Positions 8,353-17,411 of a stretch of 64,000 nt of DNA are shown one piece after another. Position numbers and translations under genes: made by a program. The notes under the pieces are model-generated. The model was not told the DNA's origin. It did not search any database and saw only the letters and a list, made by a program, of their open reading frames with translations. Origin of the DNA: Clostridia bacterium (GTDB lineage: Bacteria; Bacillota; Clostridia; Christensenellales; Borkfalkiaceae); assembly GCA_017398825.1 (NCBI GenBank), contig JAFQEV010000059.1, positions 34,453 through 98,452 on the forward strand. The letters run 5' to 3'. Every line of letters starts with the position of its first letter. Position 1 is the stretch's first letter.

Positions 8353-9189
8353 TTATAAAACTTTGGATAAAAAATCTTTAAGCCTTGGGTTTTGAGGATT
8401 AGAGAAAAACTCTTTGGGATTGTTTTCTTCCTTTATGACGCCCTCGTCCATAAATATAACTCGATTTGCTACCTCTCTTGCAAAGCCCATTTCGTGAGTT
8501 ACGATTACCATCGTCATATTCTCTTTAGCAAGCTGGCGCATAAGTTCTAAAACCTCGCCTACCATTTCGGGATCAAGAGCGGAAGTCGGCTCGTCAAACA
8601 AGATAACCTTGGGGTCCATAGCGAGCGCTCTTACGATTGCTATACGCTGTTTTTGACCGCCTGATAAGGTTGAGGGATACGCCTCGGCAAACTCTTCAAG
8701 CTGAATGCGCTTTAATAGCTCCATCGCCTTTTGATTTGCCTTTTCTTTGATAGTTTTAAGATCGTCACCCAAATCAAGCAAAGGAGTTTTTTCCTTAGAG
8801 AAAAGGTTTTTAATTTTTATTTTAAAGTTTTTAAACTTTAACTTGCTACGGTTTTTCTTTGCTACTAATACGGGTGCTAACGTGATGTTATCTATTACGT
8901 TTAAATTGTTGAACAAGTTAAACTGCTGAAACACCATACCGATTTTTTGGCGATGAACGTTTATATCAACCTTCATATCGGCAAGGTTCTCACCGTCAAA
9001 CCAAATCGCTCCGGAAGATGCGTCTTCCATACAGTTTAAACATCTCAAAAAAGTAGATTTACCGCAACCGGAAGGACCTATAACTACGATAACTTCACCC
9101 TTATAAACGTCAAAATCGATACCTTTTAAAACCTCTTTTTCACCAAAAGATTTCTTAAGTTGCTGTACGCTTAATATTACTTCTTTCAT
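8353..9189 (-). CDS. Polar amino-acid ABC transporter ATP-binding protein
   Basis: A 278-residue GlnQ/HisP-type ATPase: Walker [10 protein letters not shown] (38-46), Q-loop [10 protein letters not shown], signature LSGGQKQR, Walker [13 protein letters not shown] and the switch His in VTHEMGFA. It is about 35 residues longer than usual because of a Lys/Phe-rich insert (about residues 108-143, [19 protein letters not shown]) between the Q-loop and the helical signature region. Overlaps the permease stop by 4 nt and has AAGGTG before the ATG. It powers import with the permease and binding protein encoded upstream. Confidence 0.94.
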   Translation of the reverse strand: MKEVILSVQQLKKSFGEKEVLKGIDFDVYKGEVIVVIGPSGCGKSTFLRCLNCMEDASSGAIWFDGENLADMKVDINVHRQKIGMVFQQFNLFNNLNVIDNITLAPVLVAKKNRSKLKFKNFKIKIKNLFSKEKTPLLDLGDDLKTIKEKANQKAMELLKRIQLEEFAEAYPSTLSGGQKQRIAIVRALAMDPKVILFDEPTSALDPEMVGEVLELMRQLAKENMTMVIVTHEMGFAREVANRVIFMDEGVIKEENNPKEFFSNPQNPRLKDFLSKVL

Positions 9190-9959
9190 AACTGCACCTT
9201 AGCCTTGCGGGTTTTTTTGCGTTTTGAATTAGTTGCGCTTCTATCACTTCTTGCAAATAGCTTTTCAATACCCCTAACGAGTAAAGTTATTAAAAGCACC
9301 AAAATGATATAAACTACACCGAGTATTATGTACGGGATAACAAATTCATAGACTTGATTAGCCGTTGCAATGTTTCTAAGCGCTTGATAAAGGTCAACTA
9401 CCGTTATAAAGCTTAAAACTGACGTTTCCTTAATCAAAGTGATAAACTCGTTGCCAAGAGTTGGCAATATGTTTTTTATCGCTTGAGGAATAACTATTTT
9501 TATCATAGTTGTTCCGTAGCTCAAGCCCAAACTTCTGCCCGCCTCCATTTGACCAACGTCAACCGACTTTATGCCACCGCGCATTATCTCCGAAACGTAT
9601 GCACCTGAGTTAAGTCCGAATATAATTACGCCTACAGCCTCAGGGTCAATACCCCTAACGCCGATCATAGGTAAAAATACGTAATACGCCAAAAGAAGTT
9701 GAACCATAATAGGCGTACCGCGGAAGAACGCGGTGTAAACGGCACAAATTTTATCTAAAATTCTTACCGATAACTTATACTTTGGTGCAACTTTGACAGC
9801 AGCGATTAGCGTACCTATTAAAATACCGATAATAAGACCTAAAACCGCAATTTTCACGGTTATTAAAAGTCCATTACCTAACATTTTAACAAAGTTGTTA
9901 TTCCAGTTGTTGTAGGATACTTTATCTATAAATATATCCCATTTCAAAGACCAGTCCAT
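9186..9959 (-). CDS. Polar amino-acid ABC transporter permease
   Basis: A 257-residue HisM/GlnP-type permease from the ATG at 9957-9959, which has AAAGGTG upstream; the longer GTG frame begins inside a hairpin and is rejected. The N-terminus faces a hydrophobic [21 protein letters not shown] helix; the EAA-type loop [28 protein letters not shown] is clear, and at least five membrane segments can be drawn. A basic tail ends the protein. It forms the membrane channel of the transporter. Confidence 0.93.
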   Translation of the reverse strand: MDWSLKWDIFIDKVSYNNWNNNFVKMLGNGLLITVKIAVLGLIIGILIGTLIAAVKVAPKYKLSVRILDKICAVYTAFFRGTPIMVQLLLAYYVFLPMIGVRGIDPEAVGVIIFGLNSGAYVSEIMRGGIKSVDVGQMEAGRSLGLSYGTTMIKIVIPQAIKNILPTLGNEFITLIKETSVLSFITVVDLYQALRNIATANQVYEFVIPYIILGVVYIILVLLITLLVRGIEKLFARSDRSATNSKRKKTRKAKVQL

Positions 9960-9979
9960 AAACACCTTTAACACACTAA

Positions 9980-10002
9980 TTCCCACAACAACGTTGTGGG
10001 AA
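9980..10002 (-). other. Hairpin between binding-protein and permease genes
   Basis: A perfect 10-bp stem (9980-9989 with 9993-10002) with a 3-nt loop lies just before the permease ribosome site. No U-run follows. In transporter operons such stems often protect the upstream message, so more binding protein than permease is made; here this is inferred from position. Confidence 0.65.
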
Positions 10003-10034
10003 AGTAGCGTTTATATAAAAATTGTAAACTTAAA

Positions 10035-10877
10035 TTAGTTGTATGATGCAACGATTGCAGCAGCGGGAGCGTTGTCTACTACTACTGCGTAGATATTGCC
10101 GTTGATAACGTCATACGCAGCTAAAGCAGCGCTATCGTATCCCTTACCTTCGATATTAGTAAAGCCTGCAACGTAATCTACCGAAGTAGTACCGTTTTGA
10201 TAACCGATTTTCTTACCGGTAAGACCTGCTAAAACAGCCTCAACTTCCGCTTGAGTGGTGCAGTTGTCAAAATCAGTATTGTCAGCAGCAACAATGATGT
10301 TTAAAGATGCATTGAAGTACTTAGTGGTGAAACGATAACCTGCACGGTCGGGAGATACAGTCATACCTGCCATACCGATATCTGCATAACCTGCGTCAAG
10401 AGAGGGAAGAATTGCGTCAAAGTCAATGTTCTTAATAATTAACTCAAGACCCATCTTAGATGCATAACCTGCAGCGATTTCCATATCAACGCCGTAGATT
10501 TTACCGTTTTCAATGTATTCAAACGGTGAGAACGGGCAGTTAGTTGCAACAACGAACTTGCCTGCTCCAACGTCACCAGCCTCGTTAGTACCAGTACCGT
10601 CACCAACGTAGTTATAACCAACCTTAGTACCTTTGTTTTCAAAGTACTTAGCCATAATAGCATCGAAAGTACCGTCTGCCTTAATTTCAGCAAGATATTC
10701 GTTAAAGCTGGTTTCTAAAGCTACGTTATCCATCTTCATAGCGAAAGCGTACTGCTCGTCACCAAGGGGAACGTTGATAAGCTTTAATTGATCGCCATCG
10801 TCCTTACAAGCAGTCAAAGCCATTGCTGCAGTAAAGGCGAGAACAAGAGTTAACATAATAGTCAATAATTTTTTCAT
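10035..10877 (-). CDS. Amino-acid ABC transporter binding lipoprotein with permuted domain order
   Basis: A 280-residue lipoprotein with lipobox LTAC (Cys24) and AAGGAG before its ATG. Residues about 107-275 follow the normal SBP_bac_3 order: GKFVVATNCPFSPFEYI, GVDMEIAAGYASKMG, FDAILPSLDAGYADIGMAGM, LTGKKIGYQNGTTS, and end at VVVDNAPAAAIVASYN. The segment that normally closes this family (Y.iA..kdn.aL...N..L.eikadGt...I..KYF) is instead at residues about 36-79, joined by a Gly/Asn-rich linker. It therefore looks circularly permuted. It should bind a polar amino acid outside the cell. The promoter at 10915-10943 precedes it. Confidence 0.9.
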   Translation of the reverse strand: MKKLLTIMLTLVLAFTAAMALTACKDDGDQLKLINVPLGDEQYAFAMKMDNVALETSFNEYLAEIKADGTFDAIMAKYFENKGTKVGYNYVGDGTGTNEAGDVGAGKFVVATNCPFSPFEYIENGKIYGVDMEIAAGYASKMGLELIIKNIDFDAILPSLDAGYADIGMAGMTVSPDRAGYRFTTKYFNASLNIIVAADNTDFDNCTTQAEVEAVLAGLTGKKIGYQNGTTSVDYVAGFTNIEGKGYDSAALAAYDVINGNIYAVVVDNAPAAAIVASYN

Positions 10878-10914
10878 AAGTTTTCTCCTTATATTTATTT
10901 AATATTGTTTAATT

Positions 10915-10943
10915 ATTATATATTCAACGAAATGATATGTCAA
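10915..10943 (-). promoter_or_regulatory. Consensus promoter of the amino-acid ABC operon
   Basis: On the minus strand: TTGACA (10938-10943), 17-nt spacer, TATAAT (10915-10920). It drives binding protein, permease and ATPase genes. Confidence 0.88.
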
Positions 10944-10950
10944 ACGTTTT

Positions 10951-10994
10951 TGAATAAAATTAAAATTTATTCATTTTTGCATGCATAAATGCAT
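10951..10994. promoter_or_regulatory. Palindromes upstream of the ABC operon promoter (possible operators)
   Basis: A near-palindrome with TGAATAAA and TTTATTCA arms (10951-10973) lies 8 nt upstream of the -35, followed by two ATGCAT boxes separated by AA (10981-10994). The first resembles ArgR-type boxes, which would fit an amino-acid importer, but the protein that binds is not known. Confidence 0.4.
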
Positions 10995-11004
10995 AAAAGA
11001 TAAT

Positions 11005-11032
11005 AAAAAAACGAGAGAAATCTCCCGTTTTT
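11005..11032 (-). terminator. Terminator after CDF transporter gene
   Basis: A stem of about 11 bp with one G-T pair, followed by seven T on the minus strand (11005-11011), 25 nt past the CDF stop. Confidence 0.75.
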
Positions 11033-11057
11033 AAAGTTTTATAAATAATTTGCTTGT

Positions 11058-12221
11058 TTAATTATATGATTTATCAATCGTGATAACAGCGTCAAACTTA
11101 GGATAGGTTTGCTTTATCATACGGCAAAGCCCGTCTTTTACCTGTTGCTCGGTCATCTCGAGATTGAACGGCATAACGCAATCGAAAATTACGATGTTTC
11201 TGTACTTGCCGTCAACAATTCTAACGTCGTGAACGGAAAGGTTTTCGTTTACACGCTTTACGTTATCGTGTAAAAACTTTCTCATTTCAACAGCTAAAGG
11301 ATTAGTCGTTGAAACGGGATCAAAGTGAATAACTATTTCAAGGTTATCCTCTTCTAAAAAGATTTTTTCAATCTTGTCAATTAGCTCGTGGCTAAGTATT
11401 ACGTCTCCCTCTGCAGCCATTTCAACGTGAACGCTTGCAAACGTTCTACCAACGCCGTAATCGTGAACGATAAGGTCGTGTATGCCTAAAACACCATCGT
11501 AGCTTAAAAGCTTATTCTTGATTTTATCAACCGTTTGCTTTTCGGGCGGTTTGCCAAGAAGACTTGCCAAAGTGTCCTTTAAAAGCCCAAGCGCACTTAC
11601 CATTATAAATACTGCTACGGCTATTGCCATAATTCCGTCGAGCGAAAAGGATAAATACGGGCTTAATATCAAAGATATTAAAACTGCGGTGGTGGAGATT
11701 GCGTCGTTGCGCGCGTCAACAGAGGTTGCTCGCAAAGTATCAGAGTTTATCTTCTTTCCAGCCGAGCCGTTGAGTATCGACAATAAAATTTTTGCCACGA
11801 TTGAAAGGGCTAAAATTACTACCGCTAAAACGGAAAAAGTTACCGCTGACGGAGCTATTACCTTTTCTACACCGCTCTTTAAAAGCTCTACGCCGATTAC
11901 CATAATGAGTATAGTTACGATAAACGCCGAAACGTATTCGTACCTACCGTGCCCGTACGGGTGCTCCTTATCGGCAGGGCGAGAAGACAACTTAAAGCCC
12001 ACAAAGCTTATAACGCTGGAAGATGCGTCGCCAAAGTTGTTGAGCGCATCGGCAACGATTGCCACCGAGCCGGATATTATACCTGCAAACAGCTTTACAC
12101 CAAAGAGTAAAATATTGAATATTATGCCTATAACGCTTGCAACTTTTCCGTATGCGGAACGCACTTTTTGGTCGCAAACGTCGTCAGCATTTTTTATAAA
12201 AAGTTTAAAAAAATTAGCCAT
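11058..12221 (-). CDS. Cation diffusion facilitator family transporter
   Basis: The protein has 387 residues from the ATG at 12219-12221 (TAAGGT upstream), overlapping the tsaD stop by 8 nt. Six membrane segments are predicted; the metal-binding motifs are SVAIVADALNNFGDASSS in helix 2 and DARNDAISTTAVLISL in helix 5, with an HPYGHGRYEY motif between. The C-terminal domain (about 215-300) is the cytosolic ferredoxin-like dimerisation domain, and a further stretch follows. CDF proteins export Zn2+, Mn2+ or Fe2+; the metal here cannot be told. Confidence 0.92.
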   Translation of the reverse strand: MANFFKLFIKNADDVCDQKVRSAYGKVASVIGIIFNILLFGVKLFAGIISGSVAIVADALNNFGDASSSVISFVGFKLSSRPADKEHPYGHGRYEYVSAFIVTILIMVIGVELLKSGVEKVIAPSAVTFSVLAVVILALSIVAKILLSILNGSAGKKINSDTLRATSVDARNDAISTTAVLISLILSPYLSFSLDGIMAIAVAVFIMVSALGLLKDTLASLLGKPPEKQTVDKIKNKLLSYDGVLGIHDLIVHDYGVGRTFASVHVEMAAEGDVILSHELIDKIEKIFLEEDNLEIVIHFDPVSTTNPLAVEMRKFLHDNVKRVNENLSVHDVRIVDGKYRNIVIFDCVMPFNLEMTEQQVKDGLCRMIKQTYPKFDAVITIDKSYN

Positions 12222-13281
12222 TAAATACCTTAGTTGCCGTGATTTCAATAAACGCGTTTGCGTTTAAAGTTAAATCGGCAAAGTTTTTGTTTAAGTATTG
12301 AAGATAGCCCTCAGCGCCTATCATCGACGCATTGTCCGTGCACAACTTTTTCTCGGGTAAAACGAGTTTTACACCCTTCTTTTTGCATTCAGCAACGAGT
12401 TTTTCCCTAAGATAGCCGTTTGCCGAAACGCCACCGCCAACCGATAGCACTTTATATCCCTTTTCTTTAACGGCGGAAAGGGCTTTTTTAACGAGCACGT
12501 CTAAAGCGGAAGATTGAAAGGAACAAGCTAAGTCTTCCCTACTATAATATTCGCCTTTTTGCTCCTTGTTGTGAACGTAATTGATAACTGCCGTTTTAAG
12601 CCCGCTATAAGAAAAGTCATAGCCTTTTTTGCCCTTGAGCATTGCGGGGAGTTCTATATTGTTTTCACCCTCTTTCGCAAGCCTTTCAACGTTAGGTCCG
12701 CCCGGGTACTCTAAACCCAAAACTCTTGCAACTTTATCAAAAGCCTCGCCGGCAGCATCGTCAAGCGTACCGCCCAAAACTTCGTAGTTATAATAATCGC
12801 GAACGTCAATAATCGCGGTGTGCCCACCGCTTGCAAGCAAACATATAAAAGGGGGTTTTAACGCCTTATCGGTCAAGTATCCAGCCGAAACGTGACCGCG
12901 AACGTGGTTTACCGGAACGAGCGGAATTCCCAAAGAATAAGCAAGGGCTTTAGCGTACGATACGCCAACGAGCAAAGCGCCTATTAGACCCGAGCCGTAC
13001 GTTACGGCTATTGCATCTAAATCTTTTAAGGTAATGCCCGCCTCTTTAACAGCTTTTTCAACCGTTAAAGATATTGCCGTGGTGTGCATGCGCGACGCAA
13101 TTTCCGGCACTACTCCACCAAAGGGAATATGCTCGGTCATTGAACTCATTATAACCGAAGAGAGTATTTCTCTTCCGCCCTTTACAACCGATGCGGCAGT
13201 CTCGTCGCAACTCGATTCTATAGCAAGTATTAAGGCATCTTCTTTTAAAGATGCCGTTTTTATTTTATCAAAATATTTCAT
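12214..13281 (-). CDS. tsaD: tRNA N6-threonylcarbamoyladenosine synthase subunit TsaD
   Basis: A 355-residue member of the Kae1/TsaD family, close to the usual length. Visible signatures: LAIESSCDETAASVV at the N-terminus, SRMHTTAI, VNHVRGHVSAGYL with metal-binding His residues, LLASGGHTAI, and the C-terminal CTDNASMIG. It transfers threonylcarbamoyl to A37 of ANN-reading tRNAs, with TsaB and TsaE, which are not in the window. It overlaps prfB by 1 nt upstream and the CDF gene by 8 nt downstream. Confidence 0.96.
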   Translation of the reverse strand: MKYFDKIKTASLKEDALILAIESSCDETAASVVKGGREILSSVIMSSMTEHIPFGGVVPEIASRMHTTAISLTVEKAVKEAGITLKDLDAIAVTYGSGLIGALLVGVSYAKALAYSLGIPLVPVNHVRGHVSAGYLTDKALKPPFICLLASGGHTAIIDVRDYYNYEVLGGTLDDAAGEAFDKVARVLGLEYPGGPNVERLAKEGENNIELPAMLKGKKGYDFSYSGLKTAVINYVHNKEQKGEYYSREDLACSFQSSALDVLVKKALSAVKEKGYKVLSVGGGVSANGYLREKLVAECKKKGVKLVLPEKKLCTDNASMIGAEGYLQYLNKNFADLTLNANAFIEITATKVFNG

Positions 13282-14378
13282 TACGATTTTTTCAAATAAT
13301 CAACGATAAAGAGGTCGATATCGCCGTCCATTACCGCTTGAACGTTGGAGTTTTCAGCGCCCGTTCTGTGATCCTTTACCAAAGTGTAGGGGCAGAATAC
13401 GTAAGAGCGGATTTGGCTACCCCACTCTATCTTTTTAATCTCGCCCTTAATCTCTTGCGCCTCAGCCATCTTTTCAGCCTCTCTGCGCTCAACGAGCTTA
13501 CTCATAAGCATTCTCATTGCTTGCTCGCGGTTTTGAATTTGCGAGCGCTCGTTTTGGCAGGCAACGATAATGCCCGTAGGCAAGTGAGTTATTCTTATTG
13601 CGGACTCAGTTTTATTAACGTGCTGACCGCCTGCACCCGAGGAACGATAGGTATCAACCTTTATATCTTCAGGGCGAATTTCAATGCTCTCGTCGTTTTC
13701 AATTTCAGGCATAACCTCAACAGATGAAAAAGAGGTTTGCCTCCTCGCGTTCGCATCGAACGGAGATATTCTAACAAGCCTATGAACGCCTTTTTCAGCC
13801 TTTAAGTACCCGTAAGCGTTAACGCCTTCAACCCTAAACGAAACGGATTTTATGCCCGCGCTATCGCCTTCTAAGCGGTCAAGCTCGGTAATTTTGTAGC
13901 CGTGTTTTTCAGAGTATAAAATATACATGCGGTAAAGCATTTCAGTCCAGTCGCAAGCCTCAGTACCGCCAGCGCCAGCGTGCAAAGTCATAAGTGCGCT
14001 CGAGGAATCGTATTTACCGCGAAGAAGGGCTTGAAGACGCATTTTTTCAATATCCTCTTCAGCCTCCTTAAGCTCAGCCTCAACCTCGGTCATAAAGCTA
14101 TCGTCGTTTTCCTCTTCGGATAAGGTTATCATCTCTTCCGCGTCTGAAATTGCCTTTTCAGCCCTATCAAACACCTCTATTTTGTTTCTTATAGCTTGCG
14201 CCTTTTTGGAATATTCTGCAGACTTTTTAAGGTCGGTATACACCTCTTCCTTTTCAAGCTCCTTTTCAAGCGAGGAAAGCTCAGTTCTCGCAGTATCGAT
14301 ATCGAGAGAATATCCCGCCTCTTTTAAAGTTTCCTTAAGGTCGGCTATTTTTTGCCAGTATAAATCAGTTCTAATCAT
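13281..14378 (-). CDS. prfB: Peptide chain release factor 2
   Basis: A 365-residue class I release factor for UAA and UGA. The RF2 SPF stop-recognition tripeptide is in VRISPFDANARRQTSF, and the catalytic GGQ is in RSSGAGGQHVNKTESA. The N-terminal coiled coil is complete in one frame: the site that often holds a programmed +1 frameshift (CUU-UGA-C) reads TCT CTC GAT here, so that autoregulation is absent. No strong ribosome site precedes the ATG. The gene overlaps tsaD by 1 nt. Confidence 0.96.
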   Translation of the reverse strand: MIRTDLYWQKIADLKETLKEAGYSLDIDTARTELSSLEKELEKEEVYTDLKKSAEYSKKAQAIRNKIEVFDRAEKAISDAEEMITLSEEENDDSFMTEVEAELKEAEEDIEKMRLQALLRGKYDSSSALMTLHAGAGGTEACDWTEMLYRMYILYSEKHGYKITELDRLEGDSAGIKSVSFRVEGVNAYGYLKAEKGVHRLVRISPFDANARRQTSFSSVEVMPEIENDESIEIRPEDIKVDTYRSSGAGGQHVNKTESAIRITHLPTGIIVACQNERSQIQNREQAMRMLMSKLVERREAEKMAEAQEIKGEIKKIEWGSQIRSYVFCPYTLVKDHRTGAENSNVQAVMDGDIDLFIVDYLKKS

Positions 14379-14431
14379 AATTTTCGTTCTTAGTTAAAAT
14401 TTTATTTTTCGCATAGGTTGCCGTGCTCAAA

Positions 14432-14683
14432 CCCTCAATACTTGTATCGCGAAGTATTTCACGGTTTTGCTGTCGCTTGTTTAAACTGAGGGCGAAGTTT
14501 ACACAATGGTTGATTAAATTAAAACCGTCAAATGCGAGCAAGACGATTAGTTTCTCTTGGTTCTTTGTTTATTTCAGTCGTATTTGGCAATTGTACACGT
14601 ACTTATCGTACGGAATCAATTGACAAATACTTGTATTGCGAAGTATTTCACGGTTTTTATATCAACCGTTTGTTTAAACTGAG
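14432..14683. repeat. Structured direct repeats between secA and prfB
   Basis: The gene-free stretch 14379-14689 holds two direct copies of a 50-60 bp segment, at 14437-14490 and 14626-14683. Each starts with an AATACTT/AAGTATT hairpin with an 8-nt GTATyGCG loop, continues GAAGTATTTCACGGTTTT, and ends GTTTAAACTGAG. In the first copy CCCTCA (14432-14437) can close with TGAGGG (14487-14492). In the second, ACGGTT/AACCGT adds another stem. Between them CAATTG...CGTAC/GTACG...CAATTG (14588-14622) forms a nested hairpin. The block ends a few bases from the secA stop, so it would be in the secA 3' region. No protein-coding content is convincing. Confidence 0.7.
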
Positions 14684-14689
14684 CCTATA

Positions 14690-17377
14690 TTACTGCCCAC
14701 AGCAGTTCTTGTATTTTTTACCGCTACCACAGGGGCAGGGGTCGTTTCTTCCTACTTTCTTAGCCTTTACGATAGTGCCGGTGGGTCTATTTTCAGAGCT
14801 ACCGCCACCCTCTTGAAGTTCCTTTTTAGCCTCTTGCCTCTTAGGAGTTGCTTTTACCTCGGACTTTAATAAAATTCCAACGGTATCTACTTGAATGCGC
14901 TCAATCATATCCTCGAACATATCAAGACCCTCGCGCTTGTAGGCGTTGATGGGGTTTTCGTGAGCGTAACCGCGGAGGGAAATGCCTCTCTTTAAGGTAT
15001 CCATCGCGTCAATATGGTCAATCCACTTGGTATCAACGTTCTTGAGAAGTACTACCCTTTCAAGCTCGTCAAAATTAATGCCGAGTTCTTTGCATTTAGC
15101 GATTTTTTCCTCGTAGATTTCAATTACCTTTTTAACCGTTCTATCAAGGATAGTTTCGTAATCCCACTTTTCAAGTCGAGCGGGAGTGAGGTAGTTAATG
15201 CCCTCGGGTAAAACCTTTTCCTCGAGTGCCTTGTTGAGCTTTTCCCCATCCCACTTAGCAGGCTCTTGACCTACGTTTACCGTTTTAGAAATTATGCCGT
15301 TAACGATATCGGGAATTAAGTTTAAAATCTTTTGGTGAGTATCCGCTCCGCGAAGAACGGCGTTTCTTTCCTCGTAGATAACTTGGCGTTGAGTATTCAT
15401 AACGTCGTCATACTCAATGATTTGACGGCGAATACCGAAGTTTCTACCTTCAATAGTCCTCTGCGCGTTCTCAATCTGGCGAGCGAGCATTTTGGACTGC
15501 ATAGGCGTGTCCTCGTCTACTTTAAACATATTGTAAACGGATTTCAACCTCTCACCGCCGAAACGCTTAGCCAAATCATCTTCAAGCGAAATGTAGAAAA
15601 GCGAAGAACCGGGGTCGCCTTGACGGCCTGCACGACCTCTGAGCTGGTTATCAATACGGCGCGATTCGTGGCGCTCAGTACCGATAATTCTCAAACCGCC
15701 GAGTTTTGATACCTCTTCCTTTTCAGCGTCGGTAATAGCGGTGTGCTTTTCTAAAATCTTGCGATAGTCCTCTCTAACTGCTAACACCTCTTCGGAAACG
15801 TTTTGAACGTAAGAGGTAGCAAGTTCTATAACGCTCGGGTCTATTCCCTTGTTGATAAGCTCTTGCTTTGCAAGATATTCAGGGTTACCACCGAGCAAAA
15901 TATCCGTACCACGACCTGCCATGTTGGTTGCAATGGTAACAGCGCCCTTTTTACCAGCCTGAGCGATAATTTGAGCTTCTTTTTGGTGGTTCTTAGCGTT
16001 TAATATGTTGTGCTTTACTCTATTTTTAATAAGGTGCTTGGAAATCTCTTCAGATTTTTCTACCGTAACCGTACCAACTAAAACGGGTTGACCTTTTTCG
16101 TGCGCCTCGATAATATCTCTGATTATCGCTTTCATTTTACCGCGCTCGGTAGAATATATTACGTCAGCCTCGTCACGCCTAATTAAAGGACGGTTGGTGG
16201 GAATTTCCAAAACGTCAAGCCCGTAGATAGTTCTAAACTCCTCTTCCTCGGTCTTGGCAGTACCCGTCATACCAGAAAGCTTTTTGTAAAGCCTAAAGTA
16301 GTTTTGGAAAGTAATGGTCGCGTGTGTTTTGTTCTCGTTTCTAACGGTAACGTTTTCCTTTGCCTCGATTGCTTGGTGCAAACCGTCGCTATAGCGCCTA
16401 CCTATCATAATACGACCGGTAAACTCGTCGATAATCAAAACCTCGCCGTCCTGAACGAGATAGTCCCTATCTCGCTTAAAGATGTGGTGAGCCTTTAAAG
16501 CCTGTTGAATGTGGTGAGATAAATCGGCGTTTTCAATATCCGAATAACTCTCTATTCCAAAGAATTTTTCAGCTTTCATTGCACCCGATTCGGTGAGTTG
16601 AACGGATTTATCCTTAACGTCCACCGTATAATCGTCTTCCGCAACGAGCGTCTTTACGAAACGGTTGGACTGAATATAGAGTTCGGAAGACTTTCCGCCC
16701 CTACCTGAAATGATAAGAGGTGTACGCGCCTCGTCGATTAAAATAGAGTCAACCTCGTCGACAATAGCGAATTCCAAACCCCTTTGTACCATTGAACTAA
16801 GATTAACTTTCAAGTTATCTCTCAAATAGTCAAAGCCGAACTCGTTGTTCGTGCCGTAAGTTATATCGCAGGCATACGCCTCTCTCTTTTGATCGTCAGT
16901 AAGACTGTGAACGTTTACGCCGACGGTAAGACCTAAGTACTTGTAAACCTTTCCCATCCACTCCGCGTCACGCGAGGCGAGGTAATCGTTGACGGTAACT
17001 ACGTGAACGCCCTTACCCGTCAATGCGTTAAGGTATGCAGGAAGGGTAGCCATAAGCGTTTTACCTTCACCCGTTTTAAGCTCGGCAACTCTGCCCTCGT
17101 GAACGCACACACCACCCATAAGTTGAACTCTGTAGTGGCGCATATTCAAAACTCTAAAGCTTGCCTCTCTAACGGTGGCAAAAGCGTCCGGCAAAATATC
17201 GTCAAGCGTTTCGCCAGCCGATAATCTACCCTTTAAAATATTAGTTTGAGATTTGAGTTCTTCCTCACTCATTGCCTCGTAGCGCGGTGAAAGCGCCATA
17301 ATTTTATCGGCAATCTTGCCTATGTTTTTAAGCCCCACTCTCGTATCGTGGGTTAAAATGTACTTAATTAAGCCCAT
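14690..17377 (-). CDS. secA: Protein translocase subunit SecA
   Basis: A full-length SecA of 895 residues. DEAD motor features: VAELKTGEGKTLMATL (Walker A, about 98-112), FAIVDEVDSILIDEARTPLI, the second motor with TNMAGRGTDI and QLRGRAGRQGD. The preprotein cross-linking, scaffold and wing domains follow. The C-terminus carries the zinc-binding SEC-C motif (DPCPCGSGKKYKNCCGQ) that binds SecB or lipid in relatives. It drives export through SecYEG. TAGGAGA precedes the ATG; the promoter is at 17412-17440. Confidence 0.98.
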   Translation of the reverse strand: MGLIKYILTHDTRVGLKNIGKIADKIMALSPRYEAMSEEELKSQTNILKGRLSAGETLDDILPDAFATVREASFRVLNMRHYRVQLMGGVCVHEGRVAELKTGEGKTLMATLPAYLNALTGKGVHVVTVNDYLASRDAEWMGKVYKYLGLTVGVNVHSLTDDQKREAYACDITYGTNNEFGFDYLRDNLKVNLSSMVQRGLEFAIVDEVDSILIDEARTPLIISGRGGKSSELYIQSNRFVKTLVAEDDYTVDVKDKSVQLTESGAMKAEKFFGIESYSDIENADLSHHIQQALKAHHIFKRDRDYLVQDGEVLIIDEFTGRIMIGRRYSDGLHQAIEAKENVTVRNENKTHATITFQNYFRLYKKLSGMTGTAKTEEEEFRTIYGLDVLEIPTNRPLIRRDEADVIYSTERGKMKAIIRDIIEAHEKGQPVLVGTVTVEKSEEISKHLIKNRVKHNILNAKNHQKEAQIIAQAGKKGAVTIATNMAGRGTDILLGGNPEYLAKQELINKGIDPSVIELATSYVQNVSEEVLAVREDYRKILEKHTAITDAEKEEVSKLGGLRIIGTERHESRRIDNQLRGRAGRQGDPGSSLFYISLEDDLAKRFGGERLKSVYNMFKVDEDTPMQSKMLARQIENAQRTIEGRNFGIRRQIIEYDDVMNTQRQVIYEERNAVLRGADTHQKILNLIPDIVNGIISKTVNVGQEPAKWDGEKLNKALEEKVLPEGINYLTPARLEKWDYETILDRTVKKVIEIYEEKIAKCKELGINFDELERVVLLKNVDTKWIDHIDAMDTLKRGISLRGYAHENPINAYKREGLDMFEDMIERIQVDTVGILLKSEVKATPKRQEAKKELQEGGGSSENRPTGTIVKAKKVGRNDPCPCGSGKKYKNCCGQ

Positions 17378-17411
17378 GGTAGTCTCCTACGTTTTTTATA
17401 TATACTTAAAT

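Noticed and set aside
11518..12267. Long open frame of 249 codons on the plus strand, antisense to the CDF gene
   Set aside because: It is a codon-use shadow of a membrane protein gene with clear family motifs; no ribosome site or recognisable product.
14423..14816. Open frames on the plus strand across the secA-prfB spacer
   Set aside because: They run through the repeated hairpins and into secA antisense; the translation is low-complexity with no family pattern. Better explained as repeat DNA.
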